The notes beneath the pieces were generated by a model. It searched no databases, had not been told where the DNA came from, and saw only the letters and a list, made by a program, of their open reading frames with translations. A stretch of 64,000 bases of DNA, from contig NZ_LBNQ01000024.1 in assembly GCF_001005215.1 (NCBI RefSeq), positions 1 to 64,000 on the forward strand. The letters run 5' to 3'. This document shows positions 32,125 through 40,468 of the stretch, one piece after another. How positions within the stretch are numbered: position 1 is the stretch's first letter; each line of letters opens with the position of its first letter. Position numbers and translations under genes: made by a program. Source of the DNA: Lampropedia cohaerens (lineage in GTDB: Bacteria; Pseudomonadota; Gammaproteobacteria; Burkholderiales; Burkholderiaceae_C).

Positions 32125-33140
32125 GGCTGTCTCCTTGTCGTAGGTGATTGACCCAGCAGGCGGCTACTCAGCCACGCCAGCACGTCGACGGCGCCGACCA
32201 GCAGGGCCGCCGTAATGCCTGCGGCCAGCAGGGCGGACCAGATCTGCAGCGTCTGCCCGTAGTAGCTGCCACTGAGCAGCCGGGCGCCAATTCCGGCGGT
32301 GGCGCCGGTGGGCAGCTCGGCGATGATGGCGCCCACCAGGCTGATGGCCATCGCAACCTTGCAGCTGGCCCACAGCATGGGCATGGCAGCGGGCAGCCGC
32401 AGCAGCCAGAAGACCTCCCGGCGAGTAGCGCTATAGGTGCTTAGTAGCTCCAGCTGCAGCCGCTCGGGCGACTGCAGCCCCTTGACCATGCCGATGGTGA
32501 TGGGGAAAAAGCACAGATAGGCGGAGATCAGGGCCTTGGGCAGCAGGCCGGTCAGGCCCAGCGCGCCCATGATGACGATGACGATGGGAGCCACGGCCAG
32601 AATCGGCACGGCCTGCGAGGCCACCAGCCACGGCATCAGCGACAGGCGCAGCACGCGCACGTGGACGATGGCCACGGCCAGTGCGATGCCGATCAGCGTG
32701 CCGATGGCAAAGCCTGTCAGGGCGGCGCTGGCGGTCACCAGCACATGGGTGACCAGATTGCGCGGGTTGAGCATGCGCGCATCCGCTTGGCCCGGAGCGG
32801 CGCGCCACAGGGGCGTGGCAAAGACTTCCCTGTGGAAGGTCTGCACCACCTGATGGGGCGCCGGCAGGATGGGCCGCTGCAACGACCAGCTGACCCTGGC
32901 GCGCTCGGTCAGGCTGGCGTGCTCGGTCAGCAGGTTGGCCGTCAGCACACGGTTCATGGGCAGCGCCGCGGCATACCAGAGCAGTAACGCCAGCGCGACC
33001 AGAATGGCTACCGGGGCGGCGCGTGAGCGCTGCCACCAGCGCCGCAGCAGGGTCTGGCGGCACGCATCTGGCGGCGGCGCGGCAGCCGTAGCGCCAGGCG
33101 GGGAGGAGCCTTGCGGCAATGCCATGGAGCGACCGTTCAT
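32121..33140 (-). CDS. ABC transporter permease (SsuC/ThiX type)
   Basis: A 339-residue permease. After a Pro/Ala-rich cytoplasmic leader the first helix is about residues 43-60 (VAILVALALLLWYAAAL); a periplasmic segment follows, then the conserved core with LVASQAVPILAVAPIVIVI and the EAA-like loop GMVKGLQSPERLQLELL. The ATG at 33140 overlaps the stop of the ATPase gene (ATGA), which decides the start; a much longer open frame upstream is a shadow of the ATPase gene. Two related permeases side by side suggest a heterodimeric channel. Confidence 0.88.
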   Translation of the reverse strand: MNGRSMALPQGSSPPGATAAAPPPDACRQTLLRRWWQRSRAAPVAILVALALLLWYAAALPMNRVLTANLLTEHASLTERARVSWSLQRPILPAPHQVVQTFHREVFATPLWRAAPGQADARMLNPRNLVTHVLVTASAALTGFAIGTLIGIALAVAIVHVRVLRLSLMPWLVASQAVPILAVAPIVIVIMGALGLTGLLPKALISAYLCFFPITIGMVKGLQSPERLQLELLSTYSATRREVFWLLRLPAAMPMLWASCKVAMAISLVGAIIAELPTGATAGIGARLLSGSYYGQTLQIWSALLAAGITAALLVGAVDVLAWLSSRLLGQSPTTRRQP

Positions 33141-33979
33141 TGCAGCATGCTCGCCTGACGCAAGCCTTCCCGCACGCGCTGTGCGAGCTGGATGAATTGC
33201 GGCGTTTCGCGCACGTCGAAGCCGCGCTCGCGCGGCAGATCGGAGTCGATGACGTCGATGATGCGCCCCGGGCGTGGCGACATCACGACGATGCGCGAGG
33301 ACAGAAACACCGCCTCGGAAATGGAGTGGGTGACAAACACGACGGTCTTGCCGGTGCTGCGCCACAGCTGCAGCAACTGCTCGTTGAGCTGGTCGCGCAC
33401 GATCTCGTCGAGCGCCCCGAAGGGCTCGTCCATCAGCAGCAGCGCCGGCTCAAAACTCAGGGCGCGGGCAATCGAGGCGCGCTGCTGCATGCCACCAGAG
33501 AGCTGCCAGGGGTACTTGCGCTCGAATCCGGCCAGGTTGACCTGTGCCAGGTAGTGCGCCGAGCGCTGCTGGCGCTCCCACCTGGGCATGCCGAAGACCT
33601 CCAGCGGCAGCTCCACATTGCGTGCGATGGTGCGCCATGGGTACAGCGCCGGTGCCTGGAAGACGAAGCCGTAGTCACGCCGCAGCCGCGCCTGCCGGGG
33701 CGTGACGCCATTGACCAGCAGTTGTCCGGATGTCGGCTGCTCCAGATCGGCAATGGCGCGCAGCAAGGTGGTCTTGCCGCAGCCCGACGGGCCGATAAAG
33801 GAGACGAAATCACCGCGGCGTATCTGCAGGTCCACATGCGCCAGCGCAGTGACCGGACCATCGCTGCTGGGGTACACCAGCGACAGGTCGCGCACGTCGA
33901 TGCTCAGATCGGCGTGCCTGGCAGGCGACGCTGGCAGCCCCATCGGGGCGCTGGGTGCAAGTGCTGATGCGGAATGCAT
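33137..33979 (-). CDS. ABC transporter ATP-binding protein (SsuB/TauB type)
   Basis: A 280-residue ATPase, first gene of the transporter operon. Walker A is GPSGCGKTTLL, the Q-loop follows at GFVFQAPALYPW, the signature LSGGMQQRASIARAL, Walker B LLLMDEPFGALD and the H-loop VFVTHSISEAV. ATG 33979 is chosen because GGGAAGG lies just upstream; the frame is open to 34054. The family energizes import of sulfonates, thiamine precursors or pyrimidines. Upstream (34172-34200) is the operator shared with the rut genes. Confidence 0.92.
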   Translation of the reverse strand: MHSASALAPSAPMGLPASPARHADLSIDVRDLSLVYPSSDGPVTALAHVDLQIRRGDFVSFIGPSGCGKTTLLRAIADLEQPTSGQLLVNGVTPRQARLRRDYGFVFQAPALYPWRTIARNVELPLEVFGMPRWERQQRSAHYLAQVNLAGFERKYPWQLSGGMQQRASIARALSFEPALLLMDEPFGALDEIVRDQLNEQLLQLWRSTGKTVVFVTHSISEAVFLSSRIVVMSPRPGRIIDVIDSDLPRERGFDVRETPQFIQLAQRVREGLRQASMLQ

Positions 33980-34151
33980 GGGCCTTCCCTGCTGAATCGG
34001 ATGGCGTGCTCCGAAGCAACATGCATGCCATCCGAAGGGAACGGGCCGATTCACCGGGCAACGGGCATACCGTGCGAGGGTTGCCGCATGGGAGAGACGG
34101 CTTTCGCACTCCTGCTGACAGCGTGGCGTAGGGAAAGCCTGTGGCAGGCTT

Positions 34152-34200
34152 AGAACCTAAACAGGTTCTGATGGACCATTTGCTCCAAAAAGGAGCATTT
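34152..34200. promoter_or_regulatory. Composite RutR-type operator upstream of the ABC operon
   Basis: Three elements lie together. An inverted repeat AGAACCT-N4-AGGTTCT covers 34152-34169. A sequence TGGACCATTTGCTCCA (34172-34187) matches 13 of 16 positions of the E. coli RutR site TTGACCATTTGGTCAA. A second perfect-arm element, ATTTGCTCC-AAAAA-GGAGCATTT, covers 34178-34200 and overlaps the first. The last two recur, in the same orientation to the regulated genes, at 35216-35244. The site is about 190 bp before the ATPase gene. Confidence 0.75.
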
Positions 34201-34335
34201 GCACCGCAGCCGGGATTGTCGTGGTGCATGCGCGGCTGCAGCGCGGCGACATCGGGACCCGAGCCGCGACACCGGGCCAGTTGATGGTGGTCCCCATCTG
34301 TGGTGGTCAGCGCGTGCGCCGCCCGGCGCTGGCCA

Positions 34336-35088
34336 TCACGGCAGAACCCCTGCCAATACCAGCTGCTCGATGCTGGCAGCCGTTTCCTCGAAGAATGCAG
34401 GGTCCTCCAGGCCCTTGCCGCAGATCGACTGCACCTGCACCGAGAAGTCGGCGTAATGCTGCGTCATGGCCCACAGCGAGAAGATCAGGTGATGCGGCGC
34501 AATGGGCCGCAGCACGCCTTGTTCAATCCAGGCGTGGATGACCGCACGCTTGCGCTCGACCAGCTCGCGCAGCTCGCCCTCCAGCGTGCTTTTGAGCAGC
34601 GGTGCGCCCTGGATTACTTCCAGGCAGAACAGGCGGGATGCCTCGGGGGCGTCGCGCGAGGCGGCGAGCTTGGTGCGGATGTAGCGCGATAGCGCCTCGC
34701 GCGGCGCCTGCTCGGCACTCAGCGCATGCAGCGGCTGCAGCCATTGCGTCAGCAGATTGCGCAGCACGGACAGGTACAGCGCTTCCTTGTTGGGGAAGTA
34801 GTAGAGCAGGTTGGTCTTGGAGACGTCGGCCAGTTCCGCCACCGCATCCAGGCTGACGCCGTGCATGCCATAGCGCGAGAACAGGGTCAGCGCGGCAGCG
34901 AGGATGCTGCCGCGCTTTTCTTCCATCTTGCGCTGGCGGCGTTGCTGGCTGGCGGCGCGGGCGCGCTCACGCGCGGCAGGGAGGGCAGACGCCGCTGCGT
35001 CCGCCACTCTGGCGGCGCGGGGCGCGGCGGTCTTGCGTGTGGGGGATGGCCTGGCCGTGACGGTGCGCAGTGGCGCTGGCTCGCTCAT
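34336..35088 (-). CDS. rutR: TetR-family repressor RutR of pyrimidine utilization
   Basis: A 250-residue TetR-family regulator. After a disordered basic, Ala/Pro-rich leader of about 50 residues comes the helix-turn-helix (ILAAALTLFSRYGMHGVSLDAVAELADVSKTNLLYYF), then a RutR-type ligand domain with FCLEVIQGAPLL and HHLIFSLWAMTQHYADF. E. coli RutR is 212 residues and releases DNA on binding uracil or thymine. ATG 35088 follows a GGAGC ribosome binding site; the frame is open to 35226 but that part runs through the operator. It diverges from rutA and converges on nothing; the ABC operon lies just behind it on the same strand. Confidence 0.9.
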   Translation of the reverse strand: MSEPAPLRTVTARPSPTRKTAAPRAARVADAAASALPAARERARAASQQRRQRKMEEKRGSILAAALTLFSRYGMHGVSLDAVAELADVSKTNLLYYFPNKEALYLSVLRNLLTQWLQPLHALSAEQAPREALSRYIRTKLAASRDAPEASRLFCLEVIQGAPLLKSTLEGELRELVERKRAVIHAWIEQGVLRPIAPHHLIFSLWAMTQHYADFSVQVQSICGKGLEDPAFFEETAASIEQLVLAGVLP

Positions 35089-35215
35089 GGGATGCTCCTG
35101 CTGCTTGGGAAAAAGAAATGCGCTGCGGCCTATTTTCATGCAGGAGCGAAGCGGCCCCGCTGCAGCGTCAGAGATGGTGCGTGTCCGCACCAGCATGGCA
35201 GACGTATTACTGCGC

Positions 35216-35261
35216 AAATGCTCCAATTTGGAGCAAATGGTCTGAAATCACCCCAGGTGAT
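35216..35261. promoter_or_regulatory. Composite RutR-type operator between rutR and rutA
   Basis: AAATGCTCC-AATTT-GGAGCAAAT (35216-35238) is a perfect 9-bp-arm inverted repeat. Overlapping it, read on the minus strand, CAGACCATTTGCTCCA (35229-35244) matches 12 of 16 positions of the E. coli RutR site. A separate perfect inverted repeat ATCACC-CCA-GGTGAT follows at 35247-35261. The first two elements are the same as in front of the ABC operon. Its place between divergent genes allows control of rutA and rutR together. Confidence 0.8.
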
Positions 35262-35362
35262 GCGTAACTGTATGAATTGAAAGGCCTATGTGGCTTGGCA
35301 TCAAACCTGCTTGAGGAGTCTGAAAAGCCTGCAGTTCGTCCCTTTTGCAACGGAGCATCGCC

Positions 35363-36481
35363 ATGAAAGTCGGAGTCTTCATCCCCATCGGCAACAACGG
35401 CTGGCTGTTGTCGGAAAACGCGCCCCAGTACAAACCCACGTTTGCCCTGAACAAGGAAATCGTGCAGTCCGCCGAGCACTACGGCATGGATTTTGCGCTG
35501 TCCATGATCAAGCTGCGCGGTTTTGGTGGCAAGACGGAGTTCTGGGACTACAACCTGGAATCCTTTACGCTGATGGCTGGCCTGGCGGCGGTGACCAGCA
35601 AGATCAAGCTTTTTGGCACCGCGGCGTCGCTGGTGATGCCACCAGCGATTGTTGCGCGCATGGCGGTGACCATCGACTCCATCTCCAATGGCCGCTTCGG
35701 TGTCAATCTGGTCACCGGCTGGCAGCGGCCGGAGTATTCTCAGATGGGCATGTGGCCGGGTGATGAATTCTTTGCCACGCGTTACCAGTATCTGACAGAG
35801 TATGTGCAGATCCTGCGCGATCTCTGGGAGACCGGCCAGTCCGACTTCAAGGGGCAGTACTTTACGATGGACGACTGCCGGGTCAAGCCGTTGCCCAGCA
35901 AGCCGATGGAGATCATCTGTGCCGGCTCCAGCGATGCAGGCGTGGCGTTCTCGGCCAAGTACGCAAACCACAACTTCATCTTCGGCAAGGGCATCAACAC
36001 GCCCAAGGCCTTTGCGCCGCAGGCCGAGAAGCTGCTCAAGGCCACGGCGGAAACCGGCCGCAAGGTAGGGGTGTTCGTGCTGACCATGGTGATTGCCGCC
36101 GACACCGACGAGGAGGCGCGCGCACGCTGGGAGCACTACAAAGCCGGCGCGGATGAGGAGGCCATCCAGTGGCTCGGCGCGCAGGGCGCAGCCGATACCA
36201 AGTCAGGTGCGGATACCAACGTCCGCCACATGGCCGATCCGACCTCTGCGGTCAACATCAACATGGCCACGCTGGTGGGCTCCTACGCGAGCGTGGCGCG
36301 GATGCTCGACGAGATGGCCGAGGTACCGGGCACCGAAGGCGTGATGCTGACCTTTGACGACTTCGTGGCTGGTGTGCGCAATTTCGGCGAGCGCATCCAG
36401 CCATTGATGAGGGCCCGCATCGACGCGGATACGCCAGTGCCGTCGCAGGTGGCCGATGCCGCCGCACGCCAGTTCGCCTGA
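35363..36481 (+). CDS. rutA: Pyrimidine monooxygenase RutA
   Basis: A 372-residue flavin-dependent luciferase-family monooxygenase. With FMN reduced by RutF it opens the uracil ring between N3 and C4, giving ureidoacrylate peracid. The N-terminus [19 protein letters not shown] matches RutA, and [44 protein letters not shown] and [19 protein letters not shown] are typical (each shown only in part). An ATG 18 bp upstream is in frame, but the start used gives the family N-terminus. It is the first gene of rutABCDF, 102 bp after the composite operator. Confidence 0.96.
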   Translation: MKVGVFIPIGNNGWLLSENAPQYKPTFALNKEIVQSAEHYGMDFALSMIKLRGFGGKTEFWDYNLESFTLMAGLAAVTSKIKLFGTAASLVMPPAIVARMAVTIDSISNGRFGVNLVTGWQRPEYSQMGMWPGDEFFATRYQYLTEYVQILRDLWETGQSDFKGQYFTMDDCRVKPLPSKPMEIICAGSSDAGVAFSAKYANHNFIFGKGINTPKAFAPQAEKLLKATAETGRKVGVFVLTMVIAADTDEEARARWEHYKAGADEEAIQWLGAQGAADTKSGADTNVRHMADPTSAVNINMATLVGSYASVARMLDEMAEVPGTEGVMLTFDDFVAGVRNFGERIQPLMRARIDADTPVPSQVADAAARQFA

Positions 36482-36493
36482 AAGGTTTCAGCC

Positions 36494-37274
<781 letters not shown>

Positions 37275-37282
<8 letters not shown>

Positions 37283-37667
37283 ACAAGTCATCATCCCACC
37301 GGGTTCCGGCGTGCCGCTGGCCCCTTACGTGCCCGGCACCCTGGCCGATGGCGTCGTCTACGTCTCGGGCACGCTGCCCTTTGACAAGGACAACAACGTC
37401 GTGCATGTCGGCGACCCCGCCGCGCAGACGCGCCACGTGCTGGAAACCATCAAGGGCGTGATCGAGGCCGCAGGCGGAACGATGTCGGATGTGACGTTCA
37501 ACTCCATTTTCATCACCGACTGGGCCAACTACGCGGCGATCAACCAGGTCTACGCCGAGTATTTCCCCGGCGACAAGCCCGCACGCTTTTGCATCCAGTG
37601 TGGCCTGGTCAAGCCCGATGCGCTGGTGGAAATTGCCACCATCGCCCACATCGGGAAGGCTGCCTGA
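37275..37667 (+). CDS. rutC: 3-aminoacrylate deaminase RutC (RidA family)
   Basis: A 130-residue RidA/YjgF-family protein. It speeds hydrolysis of aminoacrylate to malonic semialdehyde and ammonia. The family residues are present in [22 protein letters not shown] (Arg, Cys and Glu of the trimer-interface pocket) and in [12 protein letters not shown]. The ATG at 37275 has AGGAGAACTG upstream, a strong ribosome binding site, and lies inside the end of rutB. The stop overlaps the rutD start by one base. Confidence 0.95.
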
Positions 37668-38458
37668 TGACCGATCTCATTTTCGACGTGCATGCGCCGC
37701 TGGCGCCCGCCAATGGCAAGACGGTGCTGCTGTCGTCCGGTCTGGGCGGCGCTGCCGGGTTCTGGAAGCCGCAGCTGGAGGCACTGCTGCAAGCCGGTTA
37801 CCGTGCCATCGCCTATGACCAGCGCGGCACCGGGCGCAGCCCGCGCGCGCTACCCCAGCCCTACTCCATTGCGCACATGGCGGCGGATGTGCTGGAAATC
37901 CTCGATGCCACGCAGACTGAACGCTGCCATTTCGCAGGCCACGCCCTGGGCGGGCTGGTCGGGCTGCAACTGGCGCTGGATGCGCCGCAGCGCGTGGCCA
38001 GCCTGGTTTTGGTCAACGCCTGGGCCAGCCCCAATGTCCATTCGGCGCGCTGCTTTGCGGCGCGGCTTGCGCTGCTGGACGCATGCGGTGTGCAGGCTTA
38101 TGTCGAGGCGCAGCCGATCTTCCTCTATCCCGCCGACTGGGCCGAGGCCCACCATGAGCAGGTGCAGGCGGAAGTTGCCCACGCCGCCGCCCACTTCCCG
38201 GGTGAAGCCAACATGCGCGCGCGCATTGCCGCCCTGCAGGCCTTCGACGTCGAAGAGCATCTGGGCGCCATTGCCGCGCCAGTGCTGCTGATGGCCGCTG
38301 CCGACGACGTGCTGGTGCCCTGGACGCGTTCGCAGCGCCTGCAGCAGCGGCTGCCCCATGCGGAGCTGGACGTGGTGCCGCATGGCGGCCATGCGCACAG
38401 CGTGACCGGGCCCCAGGCCTTCAACGCCCGGCTGCTGCAGTTTCTGGATCGGCAGTAG
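37667..38458 (+). CDS. rutD: Alpha/beta hydrolase RutD
   Basis: A 263-residue alpha/beta-hydrolase-fold protein, thought to speed breakdown of a Rut intermediate, probably aminoacrylate or carbamate. The nucleophile elbow reads GHALGGLVG, with Ala in the place of the usual Ser, as I recall for E. coli RutD (GHALGALVG), so it is not a classical esterase. YDQRGTGRSPRALPQPYS and the late AADDVLVPWTRSQRL and HGGHAHSV segments keep the fold. The ATG overlaps the rutC stop codon. Confidence 0.93.
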   Translation: MTDLIFDVHAPLAPANGKTVLLSSGLGGAAGFWKPQLEALLQAGYRAIAYDQRGTGRSPRALPQPYSIAHMAADVLEILDATQTERCHFAGHALGGLVGLQLALDAPQRVASLVLVNAWASPNVHSARCFAARLALLDACGVQAYVEAQPIFLYPADWAEAHHEQVQAEVAHAAAHFPGEANMRARIAALQAFDVEEHLGAIAAPVLLMAAADDVLVPWTRSQRLQQRLPHAELDVVPHGGHAHSVTGPQAFNARLLQFLDRQ

Positions 38459-38525
38459 GCCCGTCGATTGTGGTGCGCACTGATTCAGTGTGATGCATTG
38501 GCAGATGTTGCTGGAGAAGAAGTCC

Positions 38526-39089
38526 ATGCTTAGCCTATCCCCTTTCCCGTCATGGCCCGAGGTGCCGCCAGAGGCCTGGCCGACTTCTGAAATCGCGCCG
38601 CCAAGCGCGCAGCAGTTTCGCGACGGCATGGCGCGTGTGGCCGCCGCGGTGCACGTCATCACCACCGATGGGCCGGCCGGCAAGGCCGGCTTTACCGCCT
38701 CGGCAGTCTGTAGCGTCACCGACACGCCGCCTACCTTGCTGGTCTGCCTCAACCGCAGTGCTTCGGTGTACGAGGCCTTCCATCGCAACCATGTGCTGTG
38801 TGTGAACACGCTGGGCAGTGACCAGCGCGATCTGTCCAACCTGTTTGGCGGCAAAACGCCGATGGCGCAGCGTTTCGCTGCAGCCAACTGGCGCGAGGGC
38901 GTCAGCGGCGCGCCGGTGCTTGCGGATGCGGTGGTGGCCTTTGAATGCCGCATTGCGCAGGTACAGCCCGTTGGCACACACGACGTGCTGTTCTGCCAGG
39001 TATTGGCCGTCACGCAGGCGGACGTGGCAGAGGGACTGATCTACTGTGGCCGCCAGTACCACGATGTGGCGGTGACCGGCCACAACTGA
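38526..39089 (+). CDS. rutF: Flavin reductase RutF
   Basis: A 187-residue NADH:FMN reductase of the flavin-reductase-like family that supplies reduced FMN to RutA. The core runs from [19 protein letters not shown] through [20 protein letters not shown] and [10 protein letters not shown] to the final [13 protein letters not shown] 38526 is preferred because GGAGAAG lies 9 bp before it; the frame is open to 38490. In E. coli rutE lies between rutD and rutF; here rutF follows rutD directly, after 67 bp, so rutE is missing. Confidence 0.93.
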   Translation: MLSLSPFPSWPEVPPEAWPTSEIAPPSAQQFRDGMARVAAAVHVITTDGPAGKAGFTASAVCSVTDTPPTLLVCLNRSASVYEAFHRNHVLCVNTLGSDQRDLSNLFGGKTPMAQRFAAANWREGVSGAPVLADAVVAFECRIAQVQPVGTHDVLFCQVLAVTQADVAEGLIYCGRQYHDVAVTGHN

Positions 39090-39101
39090 ATGGTGCACTG
39101 A

Positions 39102-39141
39102 CAGCTCCGGCGCCGCCTTGTTCGCGCGGGCGCCGGAGTTG
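39102..39141. terminator. Strong hairpin after rutF
   Basis: A 13-bp stem (CAGCTCCGGCGCC with GGCGCCGGAGTTG, one G-T pair) encloses a 14-nt loop, 12 bp after the rutF stop. No U-tract follows, so it is not a textbook intrinsic terminator; it may protect the rut mRNA end or act with Rho. Confidence 0.45.
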
Positions 39142-39340
39142 GCGCGTCCATCGCGCGCGCCAGCGCCTTTGTTGTGTCGCCTACCGCCAGCGTGCCCGGC
39201 GTGGCAACCTGCGCGACGCGCTGCAGTCTTTGCGGCTTTCTGATTGAATGGCATGCTTTGCATGAAGCACCTGTGCGCCGCTCCTCCCGCGCGTGGTCCG
39301 GCAAGGGCGGCAGACGAGGCTTCGCATTGGAGGTACTTGC

Positions 39341-40363
39341 ATGGCATCCATTTCTACACTTCCTCAGCTGTCGCTGCTGGACCTCGTCTCGGTTCGGCAG
39401 GGACAGTCCATTGCCGGCGCCATCGACGCCGCAGTGCGCACGGCCCAGCATGTCGAGCGACTGGACTTCGCGCGCGTCTGGCTGGCCGAGCACCACAATA
39501 TGCCCGGCATTGCGAGCTCGGCCACAGCCGTGCTGATCGGCCATGTGGCAGGCAAGACGCAGCACATCCGCGTCGGCGCAGGGGGCATCATGCTGCCCAA
39601 CCATGCGCCATTGGTAGTGGCTGAGGCTTTTGGCACCCTGGAGGCGCTCTACCCGGGCCGCATCGACCTCGGTCTGGGCCGCGCGCCTGGCACCGATCAG
39701 CCGACCATGCGCGCGCTGCGACGCGGGCGGCGCGAGACGGAAGATGATTTTCCGCGCGAGGTGCAGGAGCTGTTGATGCTGCTGGATGATCCGCAGCCGG
39801 GCCAGCAGCTGGTCGCCACGCCCGGCGCAGGCAGCCACGTGCCGATCTGGCTGCTGGGCTCCAGTCTGTTTTCGGCGCAGCTGGCCGCGCAGCTGGGACT
39901 GCCGTACGCCTTTGCCTCGCACTTTGCGCCGCGCTTTCTGCACCAGGCGCTGCGCCTGTATCGTGAATTGTTCCAGCCGTCCCGGACGCTGGACAAGCCC
40001 TATGTCATCGTCGGCGTGCCGGTCATCGCTGCGGACTTCGACGAGCAGGCCGAGTTTCTCGCCAGCAGCACCTATCAGCGCATCTTCGGCATCCTGACCA
40101 ACCAGCGTGCCCTGCTGCAGCCACCGGTGCCTGGATTCATGGAGGCGTTGGATCCGGCTGCGCGTCAGGCCATCCGTGATTTTCTGGCCATCGCCGCCAT
40201 CGGCGGCCCCGCCGCGGTGCAGCGTGGCCTGCAGGCCGTCATCGATGCCACACAGCCCGATGAGCTGATGGTGGTCAGCGATTTCTACACGTTGGATGAT
40301 CGGCTGCGCTCGCTGGAGATCACCCGGCAGGCGCTGGCGGCCTGCCGGCCTGCTGCGGGTTGA
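39341..40363 (+). CDS. LLM-class flavin-dependent oxidoreductase
   Basis: A 340-residue luciferase-like monooxygenase family protein of the short, single-component-looking type. The N-terminus [57 protein letters not shown] and [19 protein letters not shown] are family landmarks; the two histidines in AEHHN are strongly conserved in this group. The physiological substrate is unknown. A good ribosome binding site TTGGAGG precedes the ATG. It is on the same strand as rutABCDF but 250 bp away, after the hairpin, so it is probably a separate unit; a role in pyrimidine use is not supported. Confidence 0.85.
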   Translation: MASISTLPQLSLLDLVSVRQGQSIAGAIDAAVRTAQHVERLDFARVWLAEHHNMPGIASSATAVLIGHVAGKTQHIRVGAGGIMLPNHAPLVVAEAFGTLEALYPGRIDLGLGRAPGTDQPTMRALRRGRRETEDDFPREVQELLMLLDDPQPGQQLVATPGAGSHVPIWLLGSSLFSAQLAAQLGLPYAFASHFAPRFLHQALRLYRELFQPSRTLDKPYVIVGVPVIAADFDEQAEFLASSTYQRIFGILTNQRALLQPPVPGFMEALDPAARQAIRDFLAIAAIGGPAAVQRGLQAVIDATQPDELMVVSDFYTLDDRLRSLEITRQALAACRPAAG

Positions 40364-40468
40364 CGCGCCGGCAGCGGCACTATCATTGGCTGTTTGTTTA
40401 GCCGATGATGGCAGGTGCGCGGAGAGGGGCACGCCTGCGCTTGTCTTTCTTCCGATGGTAGTGCGCCA

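Noticed and set aside
30033-34200. Thiamine-precursor transporter with TPP riboswitch
   Set aside because: No TPP riboswitch core was found and no thi gene is near; the RutR-type operator and rut genes favour pyrimidines.
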